This document shows, one piece after another, positions 48,174-58,640 of a DNA stretch of 61,380 nt. Both the position numbers and the translations under genes were made by a program. The notes beneath the pieces were generated by a model. The model was not told the origin of the DNA. It did not search any database and was given only the letters and a program-made list of their open reading frames with translations. How positions within the stretch are numbered: the first letter of the stretch is position 1; each line of letters opens with the position of its first letter. The DNA comes from Mesotaenium endlicherianum (taxonomy: Eukaryota > Streptophyta > Zygnematophyceae > Zygnematales > Mesotaeniaceae). The stretch spans positions 258,470-319,849 of the forward strand of contig WELA01008917.1 in the NCBI GenBank assembly GCA_009602735.1, read 5' to 3'.

Positions 48174-48893
48174 TGAAATGAATCGTCTTACCAAATAAGC
48201 GATTAACAATTAATAAAGATCTTCATATCAGCAAGTATTCTTTATGGTAATTTCCGTTAACTGTTTAAACGGCAAAGGACAATACACTAGCTGTGAATAA
48301 TACTCGTAAGTCAAATGCGAGTAAACTAGCATCAATAATGCAAATTAGTAAACTCATACATAAGCAAGGTTAGAAGACAGTGCGTATCAATGGCTTCTCG
48401 CCTTGGATTCAGATCTCTCTCAGTAAGCTGTACAGGAGAGTTGGCCTCGTTTCCGAATGCCGAACTTGAGGGCAATGCCTAGCATATGTACATGGAATGA
48501 GTTTACTGTTCAACGGTCAGTGCGATGGCACCGCCTACCCGGGAGTTAACCACGTTGGTAGGACCTCGGTTAACCAAATCCACCGCCATCTCCCATCATC
48601 CCGAATAGCCATCCATCATAGGGATGTCATCTGGCCATTCATCTAGCATATCACACTTAGATGCATATCAAGGCAGTTCGCTGCTACCGAGTACGGAAGT
48701 CAGCTGGCTGTCAAAGAATGGGTCAGCAAGCTGACTTATATGGACTTCAGCCTGCTGCTTCCGACTGAGTCATTAAACTGATAATCATGTAAAGTCCAGC
48801 AGACTGACTATTAACTAAAGTTCAGCAGGCTGAACTTAATTAACTATTATATTTGAATGAATATTATATCCACTAATATACTGATTCATTACA
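48174..48893 (-). mobile_element. A-family solo LTR inserted in element D
   Basis: Minus-strand sequence begins TGTAATGAATCAG and ends TTCATTTCA, 720 bp. The perfect duplication AGGAG flanks it at 48169-48173 and 48894-48898. It interrupts the reverse transcriptase after GHLLSSSGLAP. A solo LTR results from recombination between the two LTRs of a full insertion, so a complete A-family element once sat here. Confidence 0.93.
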
Positions 48894-48898
48894 AGGAG

Positions 48899-49633
48899 CC
48901 AAACCACTGGAAGACAGAAGATGCCCGAGGTACTCCACCTCTCGGGTCCCAAAGGTGCACTTGCCTGGATGACACTTGAGCCTAACGGCCTCCAAGCGGT
49001 CCAAGACTGTAGTGATATGCGCCACGTGCTCCTCAAACGTCTCACTGAAGACGAGCACGTCATTGATGTAGCACCGGGCAAAGGAGAGCCCTGCCAGCTC
49101 CTTATCCATGACTCGTTGGAAGGTGGCAAGAGCGTTCTTCAAGCCGAAGGGCATGACCCTCCACTCGTAGAGACGCTGCGATCCCCAAAAAGCCGTCTTA
49201 TGCTGGTCCTTCTCCGCAATGGGTATCTGGTTGAAGCCCTGCCTCAAATCCAGTACCGAGAACCAAGTACAAGCGCCGATGTCGTCGAAGATCTCATTAG
49301 GAGTCGGCATAGGGTACTGTCCTGCTCAGTGACCTCGTTAAGCTCACGATAGTCACTGCACATTTTCTTCTCAGACCAGTTGCCTAAGGCGTCCTTCTTA
49401 GCTGGCATGACTGTGGGCGCACGATAGGTGGAGGCAGACTCACAAATGAGCTGACACTCCTCTAGCTTGCCTATCTGCGTGCTGATTAGGTTGTCCTCAA
49501 AGCGGCTGTAGCGATAGCGCTTCTGGAAGATGGGCACGTCTGTCTGGAGGGGTATCCCCATAGGGTCGCCTGTGTAGCGCCCAAGATTGTGCATGCCGCT
49601 GGCAAAGCTGGCACTGCGCCGTGCATCCAGCAA
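48899..49633 (-). pseudogene. Element D reverse transcriptase
   Basis: From 49633 downward: PIFQKRYRYSRFEDNLIS, YRAPTVMPAKKDALGNW, CSDYRELNEVTEQD, then a frame change near 49315 and MPTPNEIFDDIGACTWFSVL, MPFGLKNALATFQRVMD. The active-site box reads C-Y-I-N-D-V-L-V-F at about 49056-49073: the first catalytic Asp is Asn (codon at 49062-49064). The substitution matches C-to-T at a CpG on the plus strand, a common result of methylation damage. The enzyme would be dead. Confidence 0.87.
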
Positions 49634-50099
49634 TGCCGTTAGCTGAGCAAGCCTGTGCCCCAGTGAGAGTCCCCCCCAGCTTCCAAGTAGGGACAGCTGG
49701 TGGTGGCTCCTGCGCTGAGGCTGGCGCCTCCTGCCTTGCGGCTGGTGTGATCTATGGGGCTGCAGGCATCACCTGTCCTGCAGCTGGTTGCACTCGGCCT
49801 GCCTTGGGTGCCCCCTCCTCGGCAGCTGCTGCCATCTGCCCTGCACCACCTGTCAGTGGCGGAGAGCGTGGAAAAAGAAACGGGGAGCAAAACTCCCTGG
49901 GTTGCTGTGAGGACTCCTGTCTCCTCCTACCCCCCCCCAGCGAACCAGAACTAGGACCAGGACGCGGCGCAGGCGGCTGCTGGGAAGCTGGACCCTCGCG
50001 CTGGAAATGCCAGGTCGTACCAAGCGGGACCCAGTGTCGTACGTCGCCGTCGGAATCTCGGTCCATGGCGTCGTAGGACTGGTCCATCTCGGGATGACG

Positions 50100-51223
50100 A
50101 GCCTGGGCGTAAAGGGGAGTCAGGGCCTGTGTCTGCAGGAGAAGCCACGTCAAGACGTTGGCATCGATAGCTTGGCCAAAGCGACGCACGCGGTTGACCT
50201 CGGTGATGCCGTCCACCTGTGTGAGGTGCGGAAGGAAGCCCATCGCACAATCCATCTCCACGGCACGGTGCGCTGGAACATGCCAGTCTCGAGGTCAATG
50301 ATCATGCCGCGCAGGTTGCCCACGTAGGCCGCGCTGTCGTAGCAACTCACGAACGTAGGAAGCGCCCGCGTGACGTCGTGGAGAACCTCACACTGGGCCT
50401 GAGAAGGATGCGGAAGGGCAACCACGCGCTAGGCCAGGCGCGCCATGTCGAGAATGGAGTCAACGTTGCGCGTGTGGCGTGGATGTGCGGCCGCTAATGC
50501 CTCAAGCGTGCCCGGCATGGCCACGTTGGTGAAGTAAGCACGCACACGATGCGCGAAGGAACCGATCTGGGCGGCGTTGATGACTGCCTCACGACCGACG
50601 TAGTTGCTGCAGAGGGAAAAGTCGGCGTTGATGTTGGGCCGAGAATCGTGGCGGACAGCCACGTTCTCTGACACCCAGGCGAGCGTGTGCAGCGGCTGGC
50701 GGTCCTCAAGCATGTTGAGGACGCAGAGTAGGTGCCAGAACAAGGCCGTACGCGGGTCACCAAGCGCGCCGCCCCGTCCCGCAATGGAGAAGCCCTGGCA
50801 CTCCCAGCCAGCAATGATGAGGTCGATGGGCCCGAGGCGCGTGATGTGCTTGGCTGCAATGTCGCAGATGTCCATGGGCCAGTCAGTCTGGGCGCGGTAG
50901 AAGGTATGCTCAGGGAAGAGGTCTGGGAAACGCTCGTGGCATAAGGCCATTTGCCTGCGGGCGACCTGTTGCGCCTCGCCATCGGGGTCCACGTAGACGT
51001 ATCGACGTACGGGGATGCCAGCCTGCAGGGTGGCCAACAACCCTGTCGCAATGCCGGCGAAGAGCTTGACACGGACAATGCCGCCCGCACGCTCGTCGAG
51101 CTGTGCGGAGTAGATAGGCGTAGGAAGGGGGCGACAGCCCAGGGCGGGAGCGCCGGCCTGCGCTGGCGGTGGATAGGAGCGCAGCAAACTATGCTGATGG
51201 GGCGCCATGCAGAGGGCCGCCAC
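50100..51223 (-). pseudogene. Element D C5 cytosine-DNA methyltransferase domain
   Basis: The frame from 51223 shows motif I (VKLFAGIATGLL, residues 52-63), motif II (YVYVDPDGEA, 75-84), motif IV with the catalytic cysteine (IIAGWECQGFSIAGR, Cys142; Glu replaces the usual Pro before Cys), motif VI (SENVAV, 185-190) and motif VIII (AHRVRAYFTN, 224-233). TAG at 50426-50428 follows, then the same frame continues (SCYDSAAYVGNLRG). A frame change near 50250 leads into MGFLPHLTQ and motif X (FGQAIDANVLTWLL, about 50138-50180). The short target-recognition region resembles DNMT3-type or small bacterial-type enzymes. Known members transfer methyl groups from S-adenosylmethionine to cytosine C5. It lies between protease and reverse transcriptase, so it was part of the element's polyprotein and not a separate host gene. 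Confidence 0.88.
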
Positions 51224-51301
51224 CGCGAGCTCTGCGTAATGGCGAGTAAGTCAAGGAATGCGCTCGAGCAGCGGCTGCGGGCGAGCCGTGCGAGAATGTG
51301 C

Positions 51302-51532
51302 CTAATAGGTGCGCCAGCACGCACGCGCGTCCTGCAATGCCTCCTCGAGCATTAGGCGAGCCAGAGCCTGCGCGTCGCGCACGCACTGCTGCTGCCACCG
51401 GTCCCTCATCCTGTAGTCTGCGTGGTGTGAAGCGGCGTGGGCCAGCTGCTCTGTGGCGGTGCGCTGGGGCAACTGGGGATGCTGATCAAAGTACGAACGC
51501 TGACGCTCGCGAAGATCTGCCTGGATGGGCAC
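51302..51532 (-). pseudogene. Helical linker upstream of the methyltransferase
   Basis: Seventy-six codons in the methyltransferase frame (starting MPIQADLRERQRSYFDQ) are rich in Gln, Ala and Arg and probably helical. Stops separate this part from the methyltransferase, again in the same frame. No domain is recognised. Confidence 0.45.
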
Positions 51533-51892
51533 TGTGCAGACGGAGCGCTCGTCCCAATGTGCCGCCTGTCATGGACGGACAAGCTGACGTGGAGCGAGTT
51601 GGACTCGCGGGCGCAGCGGAGAAAGAGATGCGAGTCGAACGCGCTCCCGCTGGCTGCGCTGCATGAGCCCTGCGCGTGTGGCGTGCGTATGAGGATGACT
51701 GTTGCGGGGGCGCGCAGCGGTGCGGGCCACCTTATGAGGAGGTGACCCAGACGGCCCGTCGCCGGCTATGTGGCTGCGCGGGACGGCGGCAGGCCAGCCA
51801 GGCGGCGTCTAGTATAATGCATGGGCTGCAGTGGTGGAGGAAGACTGTGTATCATGCTCGCGGGTGCCGAGATCGTGCAGACCGTCATACGG

Positions 51893-52055
51893 CGGTGTGA
51901 CTGAGCGCGGACGCGTCTCGCGCAAAGGAGTGACCTCTCTCTCCTCGCAAAGAGGAGTGACCTCCCGTGCGTCCCTGGGAGTGTTGCGCAGAGGCGTGAC
52001 CTTGCGGGCAGCCCTGATATGCTCGCGGATTGGAGTGACCTCGCGTGCGCACCGG
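51893..52055 (-). repeat. VTP-type tandem repeat in the element D linker
   Basis: Five degenerate copies of a unit around (R)EVTPLR occur in the linker between protease and methyltransferase: REVTPIREHIR, ARKVTPLRNTPR, AREVTPLC, REVTPLRET and RSVTPPYD. On the DNA the plus strand shows ggagtgacct recurring at irregular spacing. Ser/Thr-Pro spacing could be phosphorylated, but that is speculation. Confidence 0.7.
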
Positions 52056-52293
52056 TCTAGTGGCAGAGTGCGGCGTGCGAAGCGTAGAGCTGGCCCGGCG
52101 TAGGGGGAAGGACCTGTACGCCGAGGACCGAGGATGCTGGTCCTGGCCATTGTCTGCTGCGCACGTCCGGCTCGCGGGTCGATGGCGGAGGAAGGAACCG
52201 TGGAGGTGGTGCTGGCGGAGGCGCGACCTGGCCAACTTGTGCCCAGGCTGTTGCCAGCGAACCAGTGCGTGACGTCACGGCACTCGTTGCTAA

Positions 52294-54630
52294 TCAAACA
52301 GTCGTGCTGTATTGGACGACTAGGCCCGCCGGCGCATGGATGGGCTCGACGGGGATTGGCCGTGGTCTCGTGTGAGAGAGAGCTGAAGCCGAGAGGCCCT
52401 GTAGGCTGGCGTCGGACGCGAGCTGTAGGCGTGGGCGGCGGTGGCTCTGCCGTCGGCTGGCCTCCTGGAACCACTCCTGCCACTCCTCCTCCTCGCTGCT
52501 CAAGGATGCGTCGTCGGACCTGCCTGGGAACGCTGCCTGCCTCATGGCCTCATCCTCAAACGTGTTAGTGTGTGGCCATGAGTCGCTTGTCCTGTGCGAC
52601 GGTGCGGGTGAGGGCGACTGGGAGGCCATGCGGTACTGGATGGCGACCCCCACAGGCACGTTATGCCGTACGCGGACGTGTGATCTTGAGGAGGGTCTGC
52701 TCGTCGCAGGAGGCTGTGGCCGAGGTATGGCTGCTGCAACTGTTGCTGTGTCATGAGCGTGCACTGCAGCAGTATGGGCGGCCATGGCAATGGCGTGTGC
52801 CTCAACGGCGTCTGCCGCCATGTGACACATCATGGTGTTATGCGCGGCGTAGATCCGCACTGTCTCTCTGGCTTGTGCGGTCAGAGCGTCAGCCTGCTCC
52901 TGGGGCGTGAGGTGGAGCTCGGCACCAGACAGCTCGGGATCCTCCTCCTGCGTCTCCAGTAAGTCGGCGCCAACAAAGACCTTGTCTTCCTTGGCTCCCC
53001 CCTTGTTGATCTGAACCACAGACCGACCGTCGTCCAGCGCCATGAAGCCGTAGAGGGCAGACTCAGCTGAGCAACAATCCAAGATGTCAAGTGGCACAGA
53101 TGCAGTGCGGGTCCCCCCTGACTGCCAGTCGGGTCGATAGAAGACCCGCTCCACCCAGTTATCCACTGCGGCACCGATAAGAAAGAGAACGTCCTGGCCA
53201 AGGAGCACGTCAAAGGTCTCAGAGCGAGTGACCAACGCATGCCGGTGGATGGTCGTCTCATCTGGAGTGCCGGGCCGAAAGGTGAAGCGAAGGGCCAGCC
53301 GCGTGCGCTCGGTGACGGTCTCGGACGTGCCGGCCGCGGTGTTGATCTGCGTTGGCGAATCCTCTAGGTCGGCTGACGAGAGGCCCAGCTGGCGGAAGTA
53401 GCGCAGGCTGATGAGGACTGGCTGGGCGCCAGTGTCGAACATGATGCGCTGCGGGGCCTGCGTGTTGACCAGCACGATGCCCTGCGAATTATCCAAAAAC
53501 GCAGCGTTAGGCGTGCTGATCATCTTGCGCTCATGCGCAGGTCGTGTGGGTGCGGAGAGCACCGCGGCTGCCGCATCTAACGCTGGCCTGCCGACAGAGA
53601 CGCGCTGGCTGGCCCTGCGCGACTGGAGCAGTAGCTGGGTCGCCCGCCGTGTGGCCTCCATCAACACGCCAAGCTCCGCGAAGGAGACTGCGGGCATGCG
53701 ATGAAGCGCCAGCGAGATAACCTCGGCGCTGAGCTGCACCGTGGTCATCGGCGAGGACATCGCGTGAGGCGCAAAGGCCGCTGGCGCTGCTGGCGTGTCC
53801 AGCACACGGAACGAGCGGGGCAAACGCGGCGCCTCCTCCGTGCGACGCCCCTCATCCGGCCCGGCGCGCTTTTGTGCCACCGCTCGGCGTCCGGCTGCCA
53901 CCGAAGCGTGCTTGGACCGTGCGCTGCCGTCTGCTGTGCGGCCTCCAAGTGGCACTGTGCGTGCGCAACAACCCAGAATGGGGCCGCACGCGGCTGCAAC
54001 AGCAGGCGCAGCCGCTGGTACAGCCGGTAAACGAGCGGCTGGCACACCTGGCGCTGACGTACCTGGCGCTGATGCTCCTAGCGCGGACGCACCTGGCGCT
54101 GGCGCACCTGGCGCTGGCGTACTCGGCGCTGACGTGCCTGGCGCTGGCGCGCTCGGCGCGGGCGCACTTGGCGCTGGTTTTGTGGGGGTAGCAAGAGCGA
54201 GTGCGGCCGCTCCTGAGCATGCCTGCGCAGTCGCCGGCGTAGGTGCCAAGCCTGCTGGCTCAGATTTCGGTGCTGGCGCTGCCTCGGCGACCGGAAGGCC
54301 GCCAGGTGGTGCTGGCCCACCTGGTACTGGCGCCGTGAGATGCGCTGGCTCGGGTCCTCCTGCAGCTGGCGCCTCGGCGAACGCTAGTGCCATCGTCGGA
54401 GCGGCTGCGAATGCCAGCGCCGCTTCGGGCGCGGGCGCTTTGGCTGCTGGCACAAACACCGGAGCTGGCGCAAGCTTGGCTGCTGGCAGCCTGACAAGTG
54501 GCGCTTCGAGGACGCCGCTGGGCCTGCCAGGTCGCGTCGCCCGACCGGGGCCGGTGTCGGTATTGACTGCGCCAAGCAAGGCAAGTGGCGCCCTCCAGGT
54601 AGGGCGCGCGCTCGCCGGGACCCTCGCCAC
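52294..54630 (-). pseudogene. Element D Ala/Pro linker and aspartic protease
   Basis: A 778-codon frame. The first 270 or so residues are Ala/Pro-rich low complexity with APG/SAP repeats, followed by a helical segment and then the retropepsin domain: QRIMFDTGAQPVLIS (Asp codon at 53434-53436), NTAAGTSETVTE, ETFDVLLGQDVLFLIGA. The D-T-G-A triad and the downstream L-L-G-x-D are intact. The C-terminal part is a His/Ala-rich linker. Same reading frame as gag. It would cleave the polyprotein in the particle. Confidence 0.85.
53980..54180. repeat. Minisatellite coding for APG/SAP repeats
   Basis: Tandem 12-15-bp units based on cctggcgctg encode a repeated Ala-Pro-Gly/Ser motif in element D's linker. 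Confidence 0.7.
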
Positions 54631-55500
54631 GCTTATCGAGCAGGACCGAGGTTTTGGTGCGCAGCCAAGGTCCTGGCTGTGCGCAGCCGTGTGCGCGCCG
54701 TCGCAGCTCCGAACGGAGATGCAACCTCACAGCGCGACGGAAGATGTTGCCCTCTGACTTGGTATAACAGTCGCGGCTCCCAGATCTGCGCTGGCTGGGC
54801 TGGACTGCGTGTGCGTGCCAAATGGCGGCATGTGTACGCAGCTGCTGTACGCAGCGGCCGACGTGGCTGCCGTGAGGTGGTCGCGTGGCTGGCTGCTGAG
54901 CGAGCCTTGCAGTGCGGTGCGCGGCGTGCGCGGGCGTGTGCAGGCATGCGCAGTTGTGCAGCTGCCGTCAGGCAAAGTCTCGCCAGCCGCGCACGCGTCA
55001 GGTTCGACGGCTGCTGACGCGGCTACCAAGACTGGCGCAGGTGCGGTTGCTGAGAGGCTGCCAAGTGGCGCCTCCCAATTGCCCTTGGGGTTGCGGGGGA
55101 GCGTGGTCGGTCCGGCATCAAGGTCCGTGTCGGCTGCCTCGGGCGCCGCTCGTGACGCCCTCCCCCTGGCGCGTGCGTACGCCGAGGCCCCCGTAGCGCG
55201 AATTGCGTCGGCGCGGGGGTTTTGTGCGTAGCCAGGGTTTAAGCCTCGGCTTTGCGCGACCGTGATCGTGCCATCCGCGCTCCGCCCGGCGGTCTGGCCG
55301 CACAGCGTAGTCAAGGATGCCCCCCCTTGACTAGGAATAGCGATTGCGGCCGCCGGATCTGCGCTGGCCGTGCCGGGCTGCGTGCGCGCGCCACGTGGAA
55401 GGACGTGTGCGCAGCTGGCGTGCGCAGCTGCTGCTGTGGCTGCCGGGCTACGGTCTCGTAGCTGGCTGCCCGACAAGCCTTGCGCCACCGTGTGCGACGT
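54460..55500 (-). repeat. Imperfect tandem duplication in the gag-protease linker
   Basis: Two units of about 0.47 kb at 55030-55500 and 54460-54930, spaced by about 575 bp, encode similar peptides (LSGSQLRDRSPAATAAAAHA versus LSSQPRDHLTAATSAAAYSS; TASADPAAAIAIPSQ versus PASADLGAATVIPSQ). A third, weaker relative may lie in the gag tail near 56050. No zinc or enzyme motif is present; the role is unknown. Confidence 0.6.
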
Positions 55501-55587
55501 GAGCGTACGCGTGAGAGTGCAAGTGTGCGCGTGGCTGACGACGGGAGCGGCACGGCCTGCCGGACACATGGCAAGTGTCGGCGCCTG

Positions 55588-57543
55588 CTAAACCCTGCTA
55601 CTTGCAACAGCCAGCAGGGGGCGATCATCCCGGCGTTGCCGGCTGGTGCGTAGATCTGAGCACGGGCTGGCGACGCGTAGAGCAAGGGGCGCTGCAACCG
55701 TGTGTGCTGCAGTCGTGGTACTCGGCTGGCGAGCGCGCCCCGTCGCGACAGCTGTCGCTGCGCAGACTGTCGAAAGCACTGTTGGCGTCAGCAGGGCTGC
55801 ACAGGCCAGAGGGGCTGCTGGAGCCTGCTGCTGTGCTGGCGGGTGTGCTGGACCGTCAAGGGGGGCGTCGGGAGCTGCAGCGTCTGTGACGCAGGGTAGC
55901 GGGACCGCGTGAGCCTGCAGCTTGCCATCTGGCAGCTTGACTGGACAAGTGCAGCGGCTGCTGACGGACATCAGTGCAAAGTGCGCAGGTCTAGCAGAAG
56001 CGTCTGCGCAGACGTCTGCGGCGCTGGTCGCCGTAGCTCTGTCGAGGGGCGGGCGCGTGCGAGGCTGCAGCGCTGCTGTAGCGCCAGGTGCCAGCCTCTG
56101 GGGCTGCCACGTGTTGGCATTGTGAAAGTGCGTAGGAGCTACGCATACGCCAGTTGTCGGAGCTGGAGCGTCGGATGGCGGGACGCGTGCGAAGAGGGCT
56201 CTGCACGCGTCGTAACTGTCGGTGGCGACGAGACCACGGAGTCTGGCAATCTCGGCATTGGCCTCTACGAGGGCGTCGCTGACGTTGTCAAAATTGTAGT
56301 AATCAACTCCGGGAGTCAGTGCGGCGTCCATCGTGGCCGTGGTTGCCGTCATCGAGGGACGTTCACCCGTGCGAGGGTTACGCATGCCCCGAAGTCCAGC
56401 TGCGAGCGCAGGGCCATCACGAGCACGTCCGTTCTCGACGTCGCGCTTCTTCTGCAGGCATACCATCTGCAGGTGGCCGGCCTTGCCACAGTAGGTACAG
56501 TCCTTGAGCTTGCCATTCTGCGCAATAGTGCAGTTCTGGCGAGAGTGGCCCGTCTTCTCGCAAGACCAACAGGGGTCGCTCGTCGTGGCGGCCATGGAAA
56601 TGCGGCCACGTGGAGCCCCGCGCTGCTGGGTCTGCTGAGACAGCTGAGAGCGCTGGGGCTGCTGCTGCTGCTGGGGCTGGCGAGCCGGAGCTGGGCGCAT
56701 CATTGTGGATGGCAGCACCGAAGACTCCTGGCGTACGCTCGTGGATGCGAGGCCTACACGGTCGCTAATGTTGCTCCGTGCGGCGGCCAAGCTCTGCTTC
56801 TCAACTGAAAGGTAAGCGTCCTCCAGCAAGTACTCGGAGCTGATGTGGTAGATGAGAGGAGCCATGGCTCGCTCCCTCAAACGTGGCTCTACGGCGCGCA
56901 AGAAGATCTCCGCTGCCTCCCGGTCAGTGACGGTGCCAACGTCTCGGCGAAGGTGCGTCAAGCGGCGGTCCATCATGCGGATCGTCTCGTTCTTGCGGCG
57001 GAAGAAGTGGTGCAACTCGTACACCTTCTTTTTGGTCGCGGCCTGGAACTCCTTCCTGAGGACGTCCCAGAAGGCCTTGACCCGATCAGCGAGGAGGGTC
57101 TCCACTGGGGGTTCCCCCACAGGTTCTATGCGTGCGTAGATCTCGTCACCCTTCTCGCGGACTGTGTCACGGGCCTCGTAGAGGAGATAGCGCATGAGCG
57201 TATAGAACACGTCGCGCTTAGTGAGCGCGGGCGTCTTAAGCCTCGCGGTCACGAACTCAGCCTCGAACTCTGAGATTGTGTTGTCCAGATCACAGGTTCC
57301 TAGTCTGCCGCTGAAGCGGAAGAGGGAGGACCTCTCAGCCTTGACCTTGTGGTCTCCTGCCATGGGATACCAGGAATCATGGTGAGCCCACTGGGAAGAC
57401 GGCTCAGGGAATATCACAGGAAGCACGAGTGCCGGCTGCTCCCCTTCAGAGGGTTCAGGGACAGTATTGAGATCTGAGTCTGAGTCTTCTCCGCTAACCC
57501 CTTTGTAGTAAGGCTGGTAAGCACGCCCACTACGGGTAGGCAT
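55588..57543 (-). CDS. Element D gag with two zinc knuckles
   Basis: The 651-codon frame starts MPTRSGRAYQ at 57543. After an acidic N terminus comes a gag-like helical core (FRFSGRLGTCDLDNTISEF, LMRYLLYEARDTV, VKAFWDVLRKEFQA, RMMDRRLTHLRRDVG; about residues 75-250), a Gln-rich hinge (285-310), and two CCHC knuckles, C325-C338 (CWSCEKTGHSRQNC) and C349-C362 (CTYCGKAGHLQMVC). A coiled segment (NVSDALVEANAEIARLRGLV) and an Ala/Pro tail follow. The frame meets a stop at 55588 but continues in phase toward the protease, so the original product was longer. Confidence 0.85.
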   Translation of the reverse strand: MPTRSGRAYQPYYKGVSGEDSDSDLNTVPEPSEGEQPALVLPVIFPEPSSQWAHHDSWYPMAGDHKVKAERSSLFRFSGRLGTCDLDNTISEFEAEFVTARLKTPALTKRDVFYTLMRYLLYEARDTVREKGDEIYARIEPVGEPPVETLLADRVKAFWDVLRKEFQAATKKKVYELHHFFRRKNETIRMMDRRLTHLRRDVGTVTDREAAEIFLRAVEPRLRERAMAPLIYHISSEYLLEDAYLSVEKQSLAAARSNISDRVGLASTSVRQESSVLPSTMMRPAPARQPQQQQQPQRSQLSQQTQQRGAPRGRISMAATTSDPCWSCEKTGHSRQNCTIAQNGKLKDCTYCGKAGHLQMVCLQKKRDVENGRARDGPALAAGLRGMRNPRTGERPSMTATTATMDAALTPGVDYYNFDNVSDALVEANAEIARLRGLVATDSYDACRALFARVPPSDAPAPTTGVCVAPTHFHNANTWQPQRLAPGATAALQPRTRPPLDRATATSAADVCADASARPAHFALMSVSSRCTCPVKLPDGKLQAHAVPLPCVTDAAAPDAPLDGPAHPPAQQQAPAAPLACAALLTPTVLSTVCAATAVATGRARQPSTTTAAHTVAAPLALRVASPCSDLRTSRQRRDDRPLLAVASSRV

Positions 57544-58640
57544 ACGCTGAAGATTCTAATTGCGTGCAGGCAAAGAGAGATCTTTTTAGAAGTAAGGAGT
57601 GTGTACTCTCCGAAGTGAGCACCTCAAGACTGTAATCTGGTAGGAAAGCAAATAATGAAGTCTTGCCCAAAAGATCACTGGAAGCACATCATGATCTTCA
57701 AGAGTAGTCTTATGGCAGGGGGTATAAGCTGTGACTTCGCTCACCACTTGTGAAGTTCTTCTAGTGACTGGAAGCCAGCAAGGCTTGCTCTTCACAAGAG
57801 AGAGACTAAGGGGTCCTGAAAACACAAGAGATAAAAGTGTAAGCTTTATTGATGATCTCTGTGACTTACAACTGGCATAATGTGACTTACAACTGGCATA
57901 ATGGGACTTCTAAAACGATGTTCCTCTAGGGACATCTCTAGCACTTATACTCCTGGAAACTCGGCGTCGTGTGCGGCCGATCCAATGCATGTAGTCACTC
58001 TAGGAGGCTCTCCTATGTCCACTAATGTGTACAAGGCATGTACTAGCACTCCTATAGGCTAAGCATAACTCAAACCAATTAAAGCAAAGCACGTAAAATA
58101 TGCTAAGTGTCTCTCATTGGTGGAGCTTACCTTGGGTAGTTCTACCTAGATAGCGCCTCAAAAGTGAATCTGGAACTTGAGGAAGCTTCCTCAAGAGTTA
58201 GTGATGCAGTGACCAAGTTATAGCCTCAATGATGCACTTATACTATGGAAATGCAAGACTTATGTAGTCTAAAGGGCTCGCGGATTTGTGCGCACAAAGC
58301 TAGGGGTCCTTGGGGTCACAAATAGTAAACATTGTCACCTTTGGGTGCATTGAGTCACAAGTTGGCCATTTGGTGTGATTTCGCTAGGTGCCGAAAGGAG
58401 TGCGGACTAGATCGCGTCTATCTCGCTCGATGATTAACCAAATGACGCGAAACCGGTGCCATTCGGAAGATGCTTCGACGCGCTACACTTCGGTGACTTG
58501 GAAATCTAGAAAAGGTCAACATATGGATGCGCAAAGTTAATGCAAAGTCGATCTTCCTAGGTTGATGGTTCACACACGTAGAGCTTGGTTTTGTACGTCA
58601 ACCTCGACTCAATAAATCATGACATGATCATATACTAATA
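57544..58640. other. Element D 5' region (untranslated leader and possible LTR)
   Basis: On the minus strand this is upstream of gag. A 21-bp unit (gtgacttacaactggcataat) is repeated twice at 57861-57902. A possible LTR end plus primer site (acttcaca then agTGGTGAGCGAAG, near 57735-57760) was seen but does not match the initiator-tRNA site used by A-C. No matching 3' copy was found. Confidence 0.4.

Larger units (their letters stand above)
45867..57543 (-). mobile_element. Element D: Ty3/gypsy with DNA methyltransferase and PHD finger
   Basis: One GC-rich coding region of about 10.9 kb (after removing a 720-bp solo LTR) reads gag, protease, methyltransferase, reverse transcriptase, RNase H, integrase, PHD finger. 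Gag, the linkers and protease share one frame broken only by stops. RNase H, integrase and the main reverse transcriptase part share another once the inserted LTR and its duplication are subtracted. It was therefore probably one polyprotein, or two overlapping frames. The LTRs are unresolved: the 5' side beyond 57543 and the 3' side below 45851 show no direct repeat by eye. Base composition and codon use are far more GC-rich than elements A-C. Confidence 0.88.

Noticed and set aside
50429-51223. Methyltransferase as a host DNMT gene unrelated to the element
   Set aside because: It lies between protease and reverse transcriptase on the same strand, shares frame with the flanking linkers, and has no introns.
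53795-54757. Long plus-strand ORFs across 45-57 kb
   Set aside because: They are antisense shadows of GC-rich, Ala/Arg-rich element D coding sequence and show no domain.
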